Assembly: GCA_964194845.1 (NCBI GenBank)
Contig: CAXMNX010000104.1
Coordinates: 25,216-89,215 of the forward strand
Length of the DNA stretch: 64,000 bases
Reading direction: 5' to 3'
From: CAXMNX01 sp964194845
GTDB lineage: Bacteria > Pseudomonadota > Alphaproteobacteria > Rhodobacterales > Rhodobacteraceae
Shown: positions 1 to 8,534 of the stretch, piece by piece
How positions within the stretch are numbered: position 1 is the first letter of the stretch
Layout: each line of letters begins with the position of its first letter
The notes under the pieces: model-generated
Told to the model about the DNA's origin: nothing
Seen by the model: only the letters and a program-made list of their open reading frames with translations
Database searches by the model: none
Made by a program: the position numbers and the translations under genes

Positions 1-757
1 CGATCATGATGATCCGGGTCGGCGAAATGCCTGCATAGAGTGCCGCAGGCTCGCTTTTGCCGTAGGCGCGGATCGCAAAACCTAGCCGCGTGCGCCAGAT
101 CAGAAACCAGACGCCGACACAGGCCAGAAGCGCGACAAAGAAAGTGACGTTGACCGGAGAGCTTCCAAACAAGCGGCTGCCCTCGGTCGCGAACATTTCG
201 CGGAACGTCGGCAGATGTGCGCCCAGCGGAAACTTCGCCGATGCCGGGTCCATCGCGCCCGCCGGCTTCAGAACCTCGACCAGCATGTAAACCATCAACG
301 ACGCCGCGATGAAGTTGAACATAATCGTCGTGATCACGATGTGACTGCCGCGCTTGGCTTGCAGGTAGGCGGGGATGGCCGCCCAGGCAGCGCCGAATAT
401 AGCACCCCCGACTATCGCAACCGGCAAGACCAGCGTCCAGTGCGGCCAGTCGACCGAAAGGCACACCAGCGCCACGCCAAGGCCGCCCAGCATCGCCTGA
501 CCTTCGCCGCCGATATTGAACATCCGGGCGTGAAATGCCACCGCCACGGCCAGTCCGGTAAAGGTGAAATTCGTCGTGTAATACAGCATGTAGCCGATGC
601 CTTCGGATCGGCCAAAAGTTCCGCTTACCATCAGATTAAGTGCGGCGATCGGATCTTCACCTATCGCCAGGATCACCAGCCCCGAGATCAAAAAAGCAAT
701 CAAGATCGAGATTAGCGGGATCAGAAGGGCGTCGGCCCACTTTGGCATCACGTCCAT
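1..757 (-). CDS. ABC transporter permease, nucleoside/BMP type (partial)
   Basis: The first 252 codons of an inner-membrane permease that runs off the left edge, so its C-terminus is missing. The translation begins MDVMPKWADALLIPLIS and shows successive hydrophobic segments, with FNIGGEGQAMLGG near residue 90, the cytoplasmic-loop motif of the BPD_transp_2 permeases found in RbsC-like and nucleoside systems. The ATG lies 4 bp after the stop of the ATPase gene, so it is the third gene of a substrate-binding protein-ATPase-permease operon. A second permease normally follows in this family and would lie outside the window. The exact substrate is inferred; nucleosides are the usual ligands of BMP-linked systems. 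Confidence 0.9.
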   Translation of the reverse strand, partial: MDVMPKWADALLIPLISILIAFLISGLVILAIGEDPIAALNLMVSGTFGRSEGIGYMLYYTTNFTFTGLAVAVAFHARMFNIGGEGQAMLGGLGVALVCLSVDWPHWTLVLPVAIVGGAIFGAAWAAIPAYLQAKRGSHIVITTIMFNFIAASLMVYMLVEVLKPAGAMDPASAKFPLGAHLPTFREMFATEGSRLFGSSPVNVTFFVALLACVGVWFLIWRTRLGFAIRAYGKSEPAALYAGISPTRIIMI

Positions 758-761
758 TTCG

Positions 762-2390
762 TCACCCTTCCTGACCGGGGTTTCCGACCCGCATCGCGCC
801 CGTTGGTTCTGCCGGGGTCGGCGCGCGACCGGTGTCGGTGACACCCGCCATCAAAAGCCCAAGCTCTTTCTCGTCGGTCTGGCCTGCTATTCGCTCACCC
901 ATGATCTGGCCGTCGAACATTACGATGATCCGGTCGGCCAGCGACATGATCTCGTCCAGCTCCACCGACACCAGCAGGATCGCCTTGCCGCGATCACGAA
1001 GTGCGACAAGCTGCTGGTGGATGAATTCGATGGCACCGATGTCGACACCGCGCGTCGGCTGACCGACCAGCAGCAATTCGGGGTCTCGCTCGATCTCGCG
1101 CGCCAGCACAATCTTTTGCTGGTTGCCACCGGAAAAGTTCTTTGCATTAAGTGCCGGGTTCGGCGGGCGAACATCGAAGCGTTCCATTTTTCCCGCGGTA
1201 TCATTTTTGATTGCGCGATTATCCATCAGCCATTTCGATCGCTGATAAGCCGCGTCATTGTGGTATCCGAAGGCGATGTTTTCCCAGGCATGGAAATCCA
1301 TGATCAGACCTTCGCGCTGCCGGTCCTCGGGAACGTGGGCGATGCCTCTCGCACGGCGCGACTGTCCATCGGACTTGCGACCCGTTAAGTCAATCTCGTC
1401 GCCACTGACCCGCACTTTGCCTTTGGCCTTGCGGTAGCCGCCCAGAACCTCCAGCAATTCCGATTGCCCGTTCCCGGCGACACCTGCGATGCCAAGTATC
1501 TCGCCACCCCGAACACTCAGCGACACACCTTTCAGTCGCTCGACACCGTTGTCGTCCTTGACCCGCAGGTTTTCAACTTCAAGCACCTGAGCATATGGCG
1601 TCGCGGGCTTTTTATCGACGCGCAACAACACTTTACGGCCCACCATCAATTCCGCCAGCTGCTCGGGGCTGGTGTCGCGGGTCTTGACTGTCGCGGTCAT
1701 TTCGCCCCTGCGCATGACGCTTACGGTGTCAGTCACATTCATAATCTCACGCAATTTGTGTGTGATCAGGATGATTGTTTTTCCTTCGTCCTTCAGCCCC
1801 TCGAGTATGCGGAACAGGTGATCAGCTTCGGCAGGCGTCAACACGCCGGTCGGCTCGTCCAATATCAGGATATCGGCCTTGCGATAGAGCGCTTTCAGAA
1901 TCTCCACGCGCTGCTGATACCCGACGCTCAGGTTCTCGATCAGCGCATCCGCATCGACGTTCAGCTCGTATTCATCTGCCAACTGCGTCAGCAGTTTTCG
2001 CGCGCTGGCCAGCGACGGGCGCAAAAGCGCGCCTTCTTCCGCGCCCAGAACCACGTTCTCCAGCACGGTAAAATTCTCAACCAGTTTGAAATGCTGAAAT
2101 ACCATGCCGATGCCAGCCGAGATTGCCGCCTGACTGTCAGGAATATGTGTCTCGTTGCCGTTGATAAAAATTTGCCCTGAATCGGCTTTGTAAAACCCGT
2201 AAAGGATCGACATCAGCGTCGATTTCCCGGCACCGTTTTCGCCAATTATGCCGTGGATTGTTCCGGGCATCACCCGGATTGATATGTCCTTGTTGGCCTG
2301 AACCGGGCCAAAGGCTTTGGAAATGCCCTTAAGCTCAATGGCAGGGGCGGCCGCATTGACCGCCCCTCCGTTCGCAGTCATTTCGGTCAT
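762..2390 (-). CDS. ABC transporter ATP-binding protein (duplicated NBD)
   Basis: A 542-residue cytoplasmic ATPase with two fused nucleotide-binding domains, as in RbsA/MglA and nucleoside importers. The first domain has a full Walker A (GENGAGKST, residues 50-58), signature LSVGYQQR (154-161) and Walker B ILILDEP (174-180). The second has a degenerate P-loop (GVAGNGQSE) and signature FSGGNQQK, with LLLVGQPTRGVD in place of a canonical Walker B. One competent and one degenerate site is normal for this family. The ATG shares one base with the stop of the upstream binding-protein gene (TGATG), which implies translational coupling. It should energise the permease encoded just downstream. Confidence 0.95.
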   Translation of the reverse strand: MTEMTANGGAVNAAAPAIELKGISKAFGPVQANKDISIRVMPGTIHGIIGENGAGKSTLMSILYGFYKADSGQIFINGNETHIPDSQAAISAGIGMVFQHFKLVENFTVLENVVLGAEEGALLRPSLASARKLLTQLADEYELNVDADALIENLSVGYQQRVEILKALYRKADILILDEPTGVLTPAEADHLFRILEGLKDEGKTIILITHKLREIMNVTDTVSVMRRGEMTATVKTRDTSPEQLAELMVGRKVLLRVDKKPATPYAQVLEVENLRVKDDNGVERLKGVSLSVRGGEILGIAGVAGNGQSELLEVLGGYRKAKGKVRVSGDEIDLTGRKSDGQSRRARGIAHVPEDRQREGLIMDFHAWENIAFGYHNDAAYQRSKWLMDNRAIKNDTAGKMERFDVRPPNPALNAKNFSGGNQQKIVLAREIERDPELLLVGQPTRGVDIGAIEFIHQQLVALRDRGKAILLVSVELDEIMSLADRIIVMFDGQIMGERIAGQTDEKELGLLMAGVTDTGRAPTPAEPTGAMRVGNPGQEG

Positions 2391-3385
2391 CAGAACTCAA
2401 GCGCCGGGCAGCTATCATCCGCCATATAATCGTGGACACTCAAGTCACCCGCAACGATCTTGTCGGCGGCGTCATAAACCGACGACAGCATGGAATAGCT
2501 GACGATCTTCTCGTTGTTTTCGTCCAGCGCAACGCCAACGCCATAATTCGAAAGCCCCATAACCTGAAAACCGGTCTCAAGACCTTCGCCCTGGCTCATC
2601 GCCTCGTAAACGGCGACATCCACGCGCTTCATCATCGATGTCAGAACTGATCCCGGGTGCAGATAGTTCTGGTTTGAATCGACACCGATCGAAAAGATAC
2701 CTTCGTCGGCAGCAACTTGAAGAACGCCCACACCGGTGCCACCAGCGGCGGCATAAATCACGTCAGCGCCCTGACTGATCTGCGCCTTAGTCAATTCGCC
2801 ACCCTTCACCGGGTCATTCCAGGCCGAAGGTGTCGTGCCGGTCATGTTGGAAATGACGGTCGCATCCGGGTTGGCAGCCACCACGCCCTGGGCATAGCCA
2901 CAGGCAAACTTGCGAATAAGCGGAATGTCCATGCCGCCGATGAATCCGACGGTGTTAGATTCAGTTTTCAAGCCCGCCATCATGCCGACCAGGAACGACC
3001 CTTCGTGTTCGTTAAACACTACCGAACGCACGTTCGGCTGGTTCACAACCATGTCGATAATTGCGAATTTAGTGTCGGGATAATCAGGTGCCACTTCATC
3101 CAGAACTGACCCAAACGCAAAACCGGTCATGATAACCGGGTTGGCGCCCGCTTCGGCAAACCGGCGAAGCGCCTGTTCACGTTGCGCTTCACTGCTAAGT
3201 TCGATCTCGCGGAAGGTGCCTTCGGTTTCCTCCGCCCAGCGTTGTGCGCCAGCGAACGCCGCTTCGTTGAATGATTTGTCGAATTTACCGCCCAGATCGA
3301 AGATCAGCGCAGGCTCGGCCATCCCGGCGCCCGCAGACAGCGCCAAAACAGCGCTCGCGCCGAGGAATTTCTGCATAAATGTCAT
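2390..3385 (-). CDS. BMP-family ABC transporter substrate-binding protein
   Basis: A 331-residue periplasmic binding protein of the BmpA/PnrA/TmpC family, which binds purine or other nucleosides. A Sec signal peptide is visible, with a positive N-terminus, a hydrophobic core and a likely cut after GAGMA near residue 23. The mature protein opens with the family motif IFDLGGKFDKSFNEAA. There is no lipobox cysteine, so it should be soluble in the periplasm. The ATG follows a GGGAGA ribosome site. It is first in an operon with the double-NBD ATPase and the permease; the 190 bp upstream contain no convincing riboswitch. The nucleoside substrate is inferred from the family. Confidence 0.93.
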   Translation of the reverse strand: MTFMQKFLGASAVLALSAGAGMAEPALIFDLGGKFDKSFNEAAFAGAQRWAEETEGTFREIELSSEAQREQALRRFAEAGANPVIMTGFAFGSVLDEVAPDYPDTKFAIIDMVVNQPNVRSVVFNEHEGSFLVGMMAGLKTESNTVGFIGGMDIPLIRKFACGYAQGVVAANPDATVISNMTGTTPSAWNDPVKGGELTKAQISQGADVIYAAAGGTGVGVLQVAADEGIFSIGVDSNQNYLHPGSVLTSMMKRVDVAVYEAMSQGEGLETGFQVMGLSNYGVGVALDENNEKIVSYSMLSSVYDAADKIVAGDLSVHDYMADDSCPALEF

Positions 3386-3573
3386 GAAGTTTCTCCCAGG
3401 TTACTCAATTATTGGGAACGCCTCAGGCGGGCCTCCACCCCAAGCGCCCGTTATTCGTCTGAACTACGTCAGATCATTGCCGATTAAGGCCGCAGTCGCG
3501 GCAAAGGGTCAATAGCCGACTTGGTCTTTGTGCCGCCGACCCGCGCGGAAAAGGCCACATTTACGCAATGTTA

Positions 3574-3990
3574 CTAGCCGTTCAGCGCTTTGCTCATGAG
3601 AATGGCGTCAATCCTCAGACCGTCTGGCGCGCGGTAGTATGCTTTGCGCACGCCGTCTTCGAAGTAACCCGCGCTTAGATACAGGCCCCGCGCCGCCGCA
3701 TTGGTCGCGGCAACCTCAAGAAGCGCGCGCGTCGCGCCTATCTCGCGTGCGTTACTGTGAAAGCCATTCAAACACAGGCGTGCAATCCCTTTGCTCTGGT
3801 GATCGGGGTCCACGGCAATCGTCAGCAACTCAGCCTCGTCCAACACGACCCTTCCCAGCGCAAATCCCGGTTCATGCACCGAATGAACGCAACCGGGGGA
3901 TTGAAGCATCTCCTCGAACTCCACTGCTGACCAGGCCCGCGGCACGACCATTGCGCGGCCATGGATCACCGCCATCGCCTCCGGCGTCAC
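3574..3990 (-). CDS. rimI: RimI-type N-acetyltransferase
   Basis: A 138-residue GNAT acetyltransferase; RimI acetylates the N-terminal alanine of ribosomal protein S18. The acetyl-CoA site is visible as the strand LLTIAVDPDHQSKGIARLCL (Q/R-x-x-G-x-A type) near residues 55-75, followed by LLEVAATNAAARGLYLSAGY, the typical RimI C-terminal half. The start is GTG, inside a GTGA overlap of 4 bp with the tsaB stop. tsaB-rimI adjacency is common in bacteria and supports the name. A GNAT acting on another target cannot be excluded from sequence alone. Confidence 0.85.
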   Translation of the reverse strand: MTPEAMAVIHGRAMVVPRAWSAVEFEEMLQSPGCVHSVHEPGFALGRVVLDEAELLTIAVDPDHQSKGIARLCLNGFHSNAREIGATRALLEVAATNAAARGLYLSAGYFEDGVRKAYYRAPDGLRIDAILMSKALNG

Positions 3991-4646
3991 GGCAGAATGA
4001 CCGGCGGCGGGTCCGATGATGGTAACGCGTCTGCTGGTCGGATGTAGAGCGGGGTGGGGCGGGGGATTTGCGAATTGTCTTTGCGCGACGCGGCAATTCG
4101 ACCAATGGCCTCGGTCAACGGGAATTTTGCCTTTGCAACATGCCCCGAAAATCGCCGCGCAAAAACCTCGGCATCTGCACCGATGCAGACGGGTTCTGCT
4201 CGGGCCGGGGCGTCCAGCGAAATATTTTCCGCCATGCCAAGCACGGGGTCAGCGCCCTCATGGTTCATGACACGGGCATAGACCTGACCGCGCGGTCCTG
4301 CGACCGAACTGATTACAACTCCCGTCGTTCCGAACGCGTGCGCCTCGAAACGCGAAATCCCGATCGCCGGAATGACCAACGATATCGCAAGCCCCCGCGC
4401 CGCGCTTACGGCAATTCGGTTACCGGTGAAATTCCCCGGCCCCGTGCCAACGCCAACGATATCAAGCGCGCTCCAACCGACTTCGGCCTCCGACAACACT
4501 TCTTCCAACATCGGGAAAAGCCGCTCGGCCTGCCCCTTGACCATCTCTTCTTGTCGCGATGCGACAATCTCGCCCCCCATCAACAAAGCGGCCGCGCAAT
4601 GCGCGGCCGATGTGTCAAACGCCAGAATTGTCGGGTCAGGCCGCAA
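3987..4646 (-). CDS. tsaB: tRNA t6A biosynthesis protein TsaB
   Basis: A 219-residue ASKHA-fold protein that partners TsaD in making N6-threonylcarbamoyladenosine at position 37 of ANN-decoding tRNAs. The N-terminal ILAFDTSAAHCAAAL and the motif GVGTGPGNFTGNRIAVSAARGLA are diagnostic for TsaB. A longer frame back to an ATG at 4697 would overlap the upstream gene by about 60 bp and adds non-homologous residues. I therefore choose the TTG at 4646, which overlaps the end of the NifU-type gene by 11 bp and yields LRPDPTILAFDTS. rimI follows with a 4-bp overlap. The TsaC/Sua5 partner is encoded at 35431-36378. Confidence 0.88.
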   Translation of the reverse strand: MRPDPTILAFDTSAAHCAAALLMGGEIVASRQEEMVKGQAERLFPMLEEVLSEAEVGWSALDIVGVGTGPGNFTGNRIAVSAARGLAISLVIPAIGISRFEAHAFGTTGVVISSVAGPRGQVYARVMNHEGADPVLGMAENISLDAPARAEPVCIGADAEVFARRFSGHVAKAKFPLTEAIGRIAASRKDNSQIPRPTPLYIRPADALPSSDPPPVILP

Positions 4647-5196
4647 CCGGCCGCACTTCGACAACTTCCGGGATGTAGTGGCGAAGCAGGTTTTCAATCC
4701 CCATCTTCAGCGTCAGAGTCGATGACGGGCAACCCGCACATGCCCCTTGCATGTGCAAATAAACGATGCCGCGATCAAAGCCGTGAAAGACGATATCGCC
4801 ACCGTCCTGGGCCACCGCCGGGCGCACGCGTGTATCAAGCAACTCTTTGATCTGGTTTACAATATCGCCATCCGGCCCATCGTGATCCGCGTGCCCCGAA
4901 GCGCCGCCTTCGCCTTCGATCACTGCGCGGCCCGACTGGAAATGCTCCATGATCGCGCCCAGGATGGCAGGTTTGATATGATCCCACTCAACGCCGTCAC
5001 CTTTGGTCACGGTGACGAAATCGGTGCCGAAAAACACGCCCGTCACCCCCTGGATCAGAAATATCCGGCTCGCCAGCGGCGACGAAGACGCCGACGTCTC
5101 AGTTGGAAAATCCGCCGTGCCAGCACCAAGTACCGCCTGGCCTGGCAGAAATTTCAGCGTCGCGGGGTTCGGGGTCGATTCCGTTTGGATAAACAT
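4636..5196 (-). CDS. NifU-family Fe-S cluster scaffold/carrier
   Basis: A 186-residue protein of the NFU1/NfuA class, which carries and delivers iron-sulfur clusters. The N-terminal Nfu_N domain starts MFIQTESTPNPATLKFLPG, the usual start in alphaproteobacteria and mitochondria. I use that ATG rather than one 57 bp upstream. The C-terminal NifU domain carries the cluster-binding CAGCPSS (CxxC) in a GACAGCPSSTLTLKMGIE context. It heads the run into tsaB and rimI, overlapping tsaB by 11 bp. All family landmarks are intact. Confidence 0.93.
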   Translation of the reverse strand: MFIQTESTPNPATLKFLPGQAVLGAGTADFPTETSASSSPLASRIFLIQGVTGVFFGTDFVTVTKGDGVEWDHIKPAILGAIMEHFQSGRAVIEGEGGASGHADHDGPDGDIVNQIKELLDTRVRPAVAQDGGDIVFHGFDRGIVYLHMQGACAGCPSSTLTLKMGIENLLRHYIPEVVEVRPVAA

Positions 5197-5307
5197 GGGC
5201 AGTGTCCTGATCGGGTAGGGCAAAAATATGCGGTCCGGCACCTCAAGTGTCAAGTGTTTGGAACAATTCTAAATCGCCGAACCGCAAAAACCAAGGTCAA
5301 TGTCCAG

Positions 5308-5371
5308 GCTTCTTCTGCTCCAAAATATTTGGGGTGAGCGCCCTTCCGGGCGCGAGGGGCAACGCCCCTTC
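5308..5371 (-). repeat. Double hairpin plus ATATTT motif downstream of usp
   Basis: Directly after the usp stop, on the minus strand, come two short hairpins: AGGGGC/GCCCCT at 5355-5369 and GCGCCC/GGGCGC at 5338-5353. These are followed by CCCCAAATATTTTGG and a purine tail. The same order of elements follows the 5'-nucleotidase gene at 30746-30825. It may serve as the usp terminator, and it looks like a member of a dispersed intergenic family described under findings. Confidence 0.6.
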
Positions 5372-5827
5372 TCAGGTGACGGCCTCCAGCTTTTCTTTCG
5401 ATAAATCGCCCGGCACAATTGTCACCGGGATCGGCAATGTCCCAAAACTGCGCGCCAGTTCCGCAATAAGTGGCCCCGGGCCTCGTTTCTCGCTCGACGC
5501 CCCCAGAACCAGAACGCCAATGTCGGTATCTTCCTCGATCTGCGCCATGATCTCGGCCATTGGCTCGCCCTCACGCACCACAAGTTCCGGGTCAACGCCC
5601 TGTTTGTCCCGCATCCACTTGGCAAAAACCTCGAAATGCGCATGGATCCGCTCGCGCGCTTCTTCGCGCATGATGTTGCCCACACCGATCCAGTGGTTGA
5701 ACTCATCGGGCGGGATCACCGACAGGATCTCAACACCGGCGCCAGTGTGTGCGGCGCGCATCGCCGCAAAACGCATCGCGTTCAGGCATTCGCGACTGTC
5801 GTCCAAGACAACTAGAAATTTGCGCAT
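5372..5827 (-). CDS. Universal stress protein (UspA family)
   Basis: A 151-residue cytoplasmic protein with a single Usp domain. It opens MRKFLVVLDDSRECLNAMRFAAMRAA, the usual first strand-helix with an Asp in the nucleotide pocket. It ends with VLVLGASSEKRGPGPLIAEL, a divergent form of the G-x2-G-x9-G-S/T ATP-binding loop, and then PVTIVPGDL. The loop change makes ATP binding uncertain. The start follows an AGGGATGATCCT ribosome site. It is the last gene of the minus-strand run from slyX, 49 bp after the OCD-family gene. Its role in stress tolerance is inferred from the family only. Confidence 0.9.
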   Translation of the reverse strand: MRKFLVVLDDSRECLNAMRFAAMRAAHTGAGVEILSVIPPDEFNHWIGVGNIMREEARERIHAHFEVFAKWMRDKQGVDPELVVREGEPMAEIMAQIEEDTDIGVLVLGASSEKRGPGPLIAELARSFGTLPIPVTIVPGDLSKEKLEAVT

Positions 5828-5876
5828 AGGATCATCCCTCTAACAAGTGGATCATGCGGGTTCGGCGCGAGCCTGT

Positions 5877-6845
5877 CTATGGTGCTGCGACGATGTGCTG
5901 CCCCGCACCGGTTGCTTCTGCACGGCGAAGCGCAAGTGCTGCTGCCGCATAGTCGCCCAACGCCAGCCCGCGAAAGGCGAACGCCGTCACTTTATCCGGC
6001 TCGAAGACAAGGTCGTCACGCCCGATTAGCCCGGTCAGATCGTCGGTAACCCGATCAGCTGGCACCATCGGTTTCTCGCTCGCCCGTTCCTGCTCAATAT
6101 CATCGACAATGATTGTATCGAAGACGCCCGAACTTTCTGAGATCCAGGGAATGAACAGATCGGTAATCGTCGCAAATGCCCCGGGCTTCAGCCACGCAGC
6201 GTCCAGAAACGGCGTGACCGAATAATCCAGCGTGATCGACGACACAACCAGATCGGCCCCGCCTAAGGCTTCCTCGGCAAGCGCACCTTCCGCTTGCAAC
6301 CCCAGCGCGCGCGCTTCCTCGCACAACCGCTCCACATTCGCGGCCCCCCGACCAATGGCGAATATTTTCTTGAGCGGAAACATGAGCCTATAGGCCGCCA
6401 AATGGCTCGACGCCTGCACGCCGCAGCCGATGAACGCCACTGTTTCGGCATCTGGATTGGCAAGCCGCCTTGCCGCGACAGCAGACAGTGCGGCGGTGCG
6501 CACGCCGGTGATCCAATTCGCCCCCATCACCGCACGCAACAGCCCGGTTTCGGCGTCCATCACGATGACCGCACCGTTGATCGCGTCCAGCCCGCGATCC
6601 GCGTTGCCCGGATAAACCCCCACTGCCTTCAGCACCACCAGCCCATCGTCGCCCACGGCCAGCGTTGACATCATATAGCGCCCGTCACCGGGCAATATGA
6701 CGGACTTTGGCGTCGTGTGAAGCCGACCTTCTGCTTTCGCGGTCAACGCGCCTTCAATAGCATCGGCAATCTCCGACGGTGTGATCCCAAGCCGTTCAAG
6801 CGCCTGATCGGGCAGGAAAATATGACTGGACCCGGTGTGAATCAT
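5877..6845 (-). CDS. Ornithine cyclodeaminase/mu-crystallin family protein
   Basis: A 322-residue NAD(P)-dependent enzyme of the OCD/mu-crystallin superfamily, whose members include ornithine cyclodeaminase, alanine dehydrogenase and ketimine reductases. The substrate half has RYMMSTLAVGDDGLVVLKAVGVYPGN. The Rossmann half has VAFIGCGVQASSHLAAY, the superfamily GxGxQ..H loop, then DLVVSSI and TDLF. I start at the ATG in the ATGA overlap (4 bp) with the upstream aminotransferase gene; a start 21 bp earlier is possible. Tight coupling to an aminotransferase suggests that the two act on related amino and imino acids. Which OCD reaction it performs cannot be told from sequence. Confidence 0.85.
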   Translation of the reverse strand: MIHTGSSHIFLPDQALERLGITPSEIADAIEGALTAKAEGRLHTTPKSVILPGDGRYMMSTLAVGDDGLVVLKAVGVYPGNADRGLDAINGAVIVMDAETGLLRAVMGANWITGVRTAALSAVAARRLANPDAETVAFIGCGVQASSHLAAYRLMFPLKKIFAIGRGAANVERLCEEARALGLQAEGALAEEALGGADLVVSSITLDYSVTPFLDAAWLKPGAFATITDLFIPWISESSGVFDTIIVDDIEQERASEKPMVPADRVTDDLTGLIGRDDLVFEPDKVTAFAFRGLALGDYAAAALALRRAEATGAGQHIVAAP

Positions 6846-7708
6846 AGCCGCTCCGACAGTGCCCAATCCCAGTAAAGCTCGCGCACTATTCTTGCGACCG
6901 GACCAACCTGGTAATGCACCCCGTCAAATTCAGTGACCGGCGTCACCTTTGCCATATTGCCCGACATGAACACCTCGTCGGCAGCTTCGAAATCAGCGAA
7001 TGTCAGCACTTTTTCCAACACCGGCATGCCTTCGCCCGCAAGGTTTGACATATGCCGCGCCCGGGTGATCCCGGCCAGAAATGTGCCGTTCGGCGCGGGC
7101 GTCAGGATCTCGCCATCGCGCACCATGAAGATATTGGCCGTCGCCGTCTCGGCCACATTGCCCATCGCGTCAGCCACAAGCGCGTTGGGATATCCCTTCG
7201 CGGCAGCCTCGGCCAGCATTCGGGCGTTGTTCGGATAAAGGCACCCGGCCTTCGCATGAACAACCGCATCTTCCAGCACCGGCCGCCGGAACCGCGTCCG
7301 TGTCAGGCGCATGGTTTTTTCCGCCGTCGCCATCGGGATCGCCTCAAGACAGATTGCAAATCCGGTTTTATCGGCGCTCGGAACGATAGTCGTCGCGTCG
7401 CCGTCGATCCCCCAATACATCGGCCGGATGTAGACGGCATCGTCATGCGCGCGACCTTCCAGCCCCTCGCGCACCAGGTCCACCATGTCCTCAGCACTGA
7501 CAGTTGGCGTGAGCATCAACGCCCGGGCGGAATTGTTGATCCGCTCGCAATGCGACAGCAGGTCGGGCATCACGCCCTCAAAATAACGCGCGCCATCGAA
7601 CACCGTGGTGCCCAGCCAGGCACCGTGATCTGCCGCCCGCATGATCGGCACATCGCCCGCGTGCCAGGTGCCGTTGAAATAGGTCCGGGCGTCTGATCCG
7701 ATTGCCAT
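6842..7708 (-). CDS. Branched-chain-type class IV aminotransferase
   Basis: A 288-residue PLP enzyme of fold type IV. The lysine expected to hold PLP is K153 in VVHAKAGCLYPNNARM, and the phosphate and glutamate contacts lie in NVAETATANIFMV, as in IlvE. FNGTWHAGDVPIMRAADHGAW is the usual N-terminal signature. A GGGAGA site precedes the ATG. The protein is likely a branched-chain aminotransferase (IlvE-like), but D-amino-acid or aminodeoxychorismate-lyase relatives share the fold. It overlaps the OCD-family gene by 4 bp, an arrangement unlike a plain ilv locus, so a catabolic or imino-acid role is possible. Confidence 0.85.
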   Translation of the reverse strand: MAIGSDARTYFNGTWHAGDVPIMRAADHGAWLGTTVFDGARYFEGVMPDLLSHCERINNSARALMLTPTVSAEDMVDLVREGLEGRAHDDAVYIRPMYWGIDGDATTIVPSADKTGFAICLEAIPMATAEKTMRLTRTRFRRPVLEDAVVHAKAGCLYPNNARMLAEAAAKGYPNALVADAMGNVAETATANIFMVRDGEILTPAPNGTFLAGITRARHMSNLAGEGMPVLEKVLTFADFEAADEVFMSGNMAKVTPVTEFDGVHYQVGPVARIVRELYWDWALSERL

Positions 7709-7765
7709 ATACTTGTCTCCCCGACGGCAAAGCCTATGCCGTCATTTCCGCCTCGTCCATAGCGG

Positions 7766-8251
7766 TCAGCCCGCCTCGGCGATCAATGCGTCCACATCAA
7801 GGGCCGCAGTTGTAAATGCCAAATCTCCATTCGCATCGCGCGGCCATTCTTCCGGCGCACGGTCCCGATAAAACTCCAAACCGTTGCCGTCGGGGTCATC
7901 GAAGTAAACCGCCTCGCTCACACCATGATCCGACGCACCGGTCAGCGGCACATCGTTTTCCAGCAAATTTCTGACCGCCACCGCCAGCGTGGCACGATCA
8001 GGGTACAGGAACGCGACGTGATAAAGCCCGGTTGCACCCGGCGGTGGCGCAGCGCCGTCCCGGCTTTGCCAGGTATTCAGGCCAATATGATGGTGATAGC
8101 CGCCAGCGGACAAAAACGCAGCCTGATCGCCGTATCGCCGCGTCAAATCAAATCCAAGGACGTCGCGGTAAAACCCGACGGCGCGTCCCAGATCGGATAC
8201 CTTCAGATGAATATGCCCGACTTTTGTCTCGGGATGCACACGATAGGCCAT
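7766..8251 (-). CDS. VOC-family metalloprotein (glyoxalase/dioxygenase fold)
   Basis: A 161-residue protein with paired beta-alpha-beta-beta-beta modules of the vicinal oxygen chelate superfamily. Candidate metal ligands are the histidine in VGHIHLKVSDLGRAVGFYRD, the GGYHHHIGLNTW histidines, GLYHVAFLYP and the glutamate in DDPDGNGLEFYRDRA. This spread resembles catechol-2,3-dioxygenase-like proteins more than glyoxalase I. Substrate unknown. The start has GGAG eight bases upstream. It lies 20 bp after slyX and 57 bp before the aminotransferase gene, so it probably belongs to the same transcript. Confidence 0.85.
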   Translation of the reverse strand: MAYRVHPETKVGHIHLKVSDLGRAVGFYRDVLGFDLTRRYGDQAAFLSAGGYHHHIGLNTWQSRDGAAPPPGATGLYHVAFLYPDRATLAVAVRNLLENDVPLTGASDHGVSEAVYFDDPDGNGLEFYRDRAPEEWPRDANGDLAFTTAALDVDALIAEAG

Positions 8252-8271
8252 ATCTTTTCTCCGGCAAAAGA

Positions 8272-8469
8272 TCAGTAATGCGGCGGGCGCTCGTCGCCCA
8301 GAACAACGCCGCCACCACCAGCGGCCTCACGTTCCGCCTCGCGCCCCACCAACAATGCCACCTTTTGATTGAGCGCCGCAATCTCAGCGCCCTGCGCCGC
8401 AACCACGCCGCTCAATTCCTCACTCAGGCGCTCCAGATGCGCCAGTCTTTCCTCAATATCGACGCTCAC
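8272..8469 (-). CDS. slyX: SlyX homolog
   Basis: A 65-residue soluble protein starting at GTG 8469. A strong AGGAGGT site lies six bases upstream and decides against the longer frame. It is mostly one coiled coil (IEERLAHLERLSEELSGVVAAQ, then IAALNQKVALL) and ends in DERPPHY, the conserved SlyX tail. SlyX function is poorly understood. It heads the minus-strand run and is divergent from hisS, with 65 bp between the two start codons, which must hold both promoters. Confidence 0.88.
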   Translation of the reverse strand: MSVDIEERLAHLERLSEELSGVVAAQGAEIAALNQKVALLVGREAEREAAGGGGVVLGDERPPHY

Positions 8470-8534
8470 TGTCCACCTCCTTGCTCCGCTTGCCGCCACC
8501 CGCTAAACCGCGCGCGACGGATCGAGGGACCATC

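Noticed and set aside
3386..3573. Purine riboswitch upstream of the BMP transporter
   Set aside because: No three-way junction with the conserved loop bases could be drawn.
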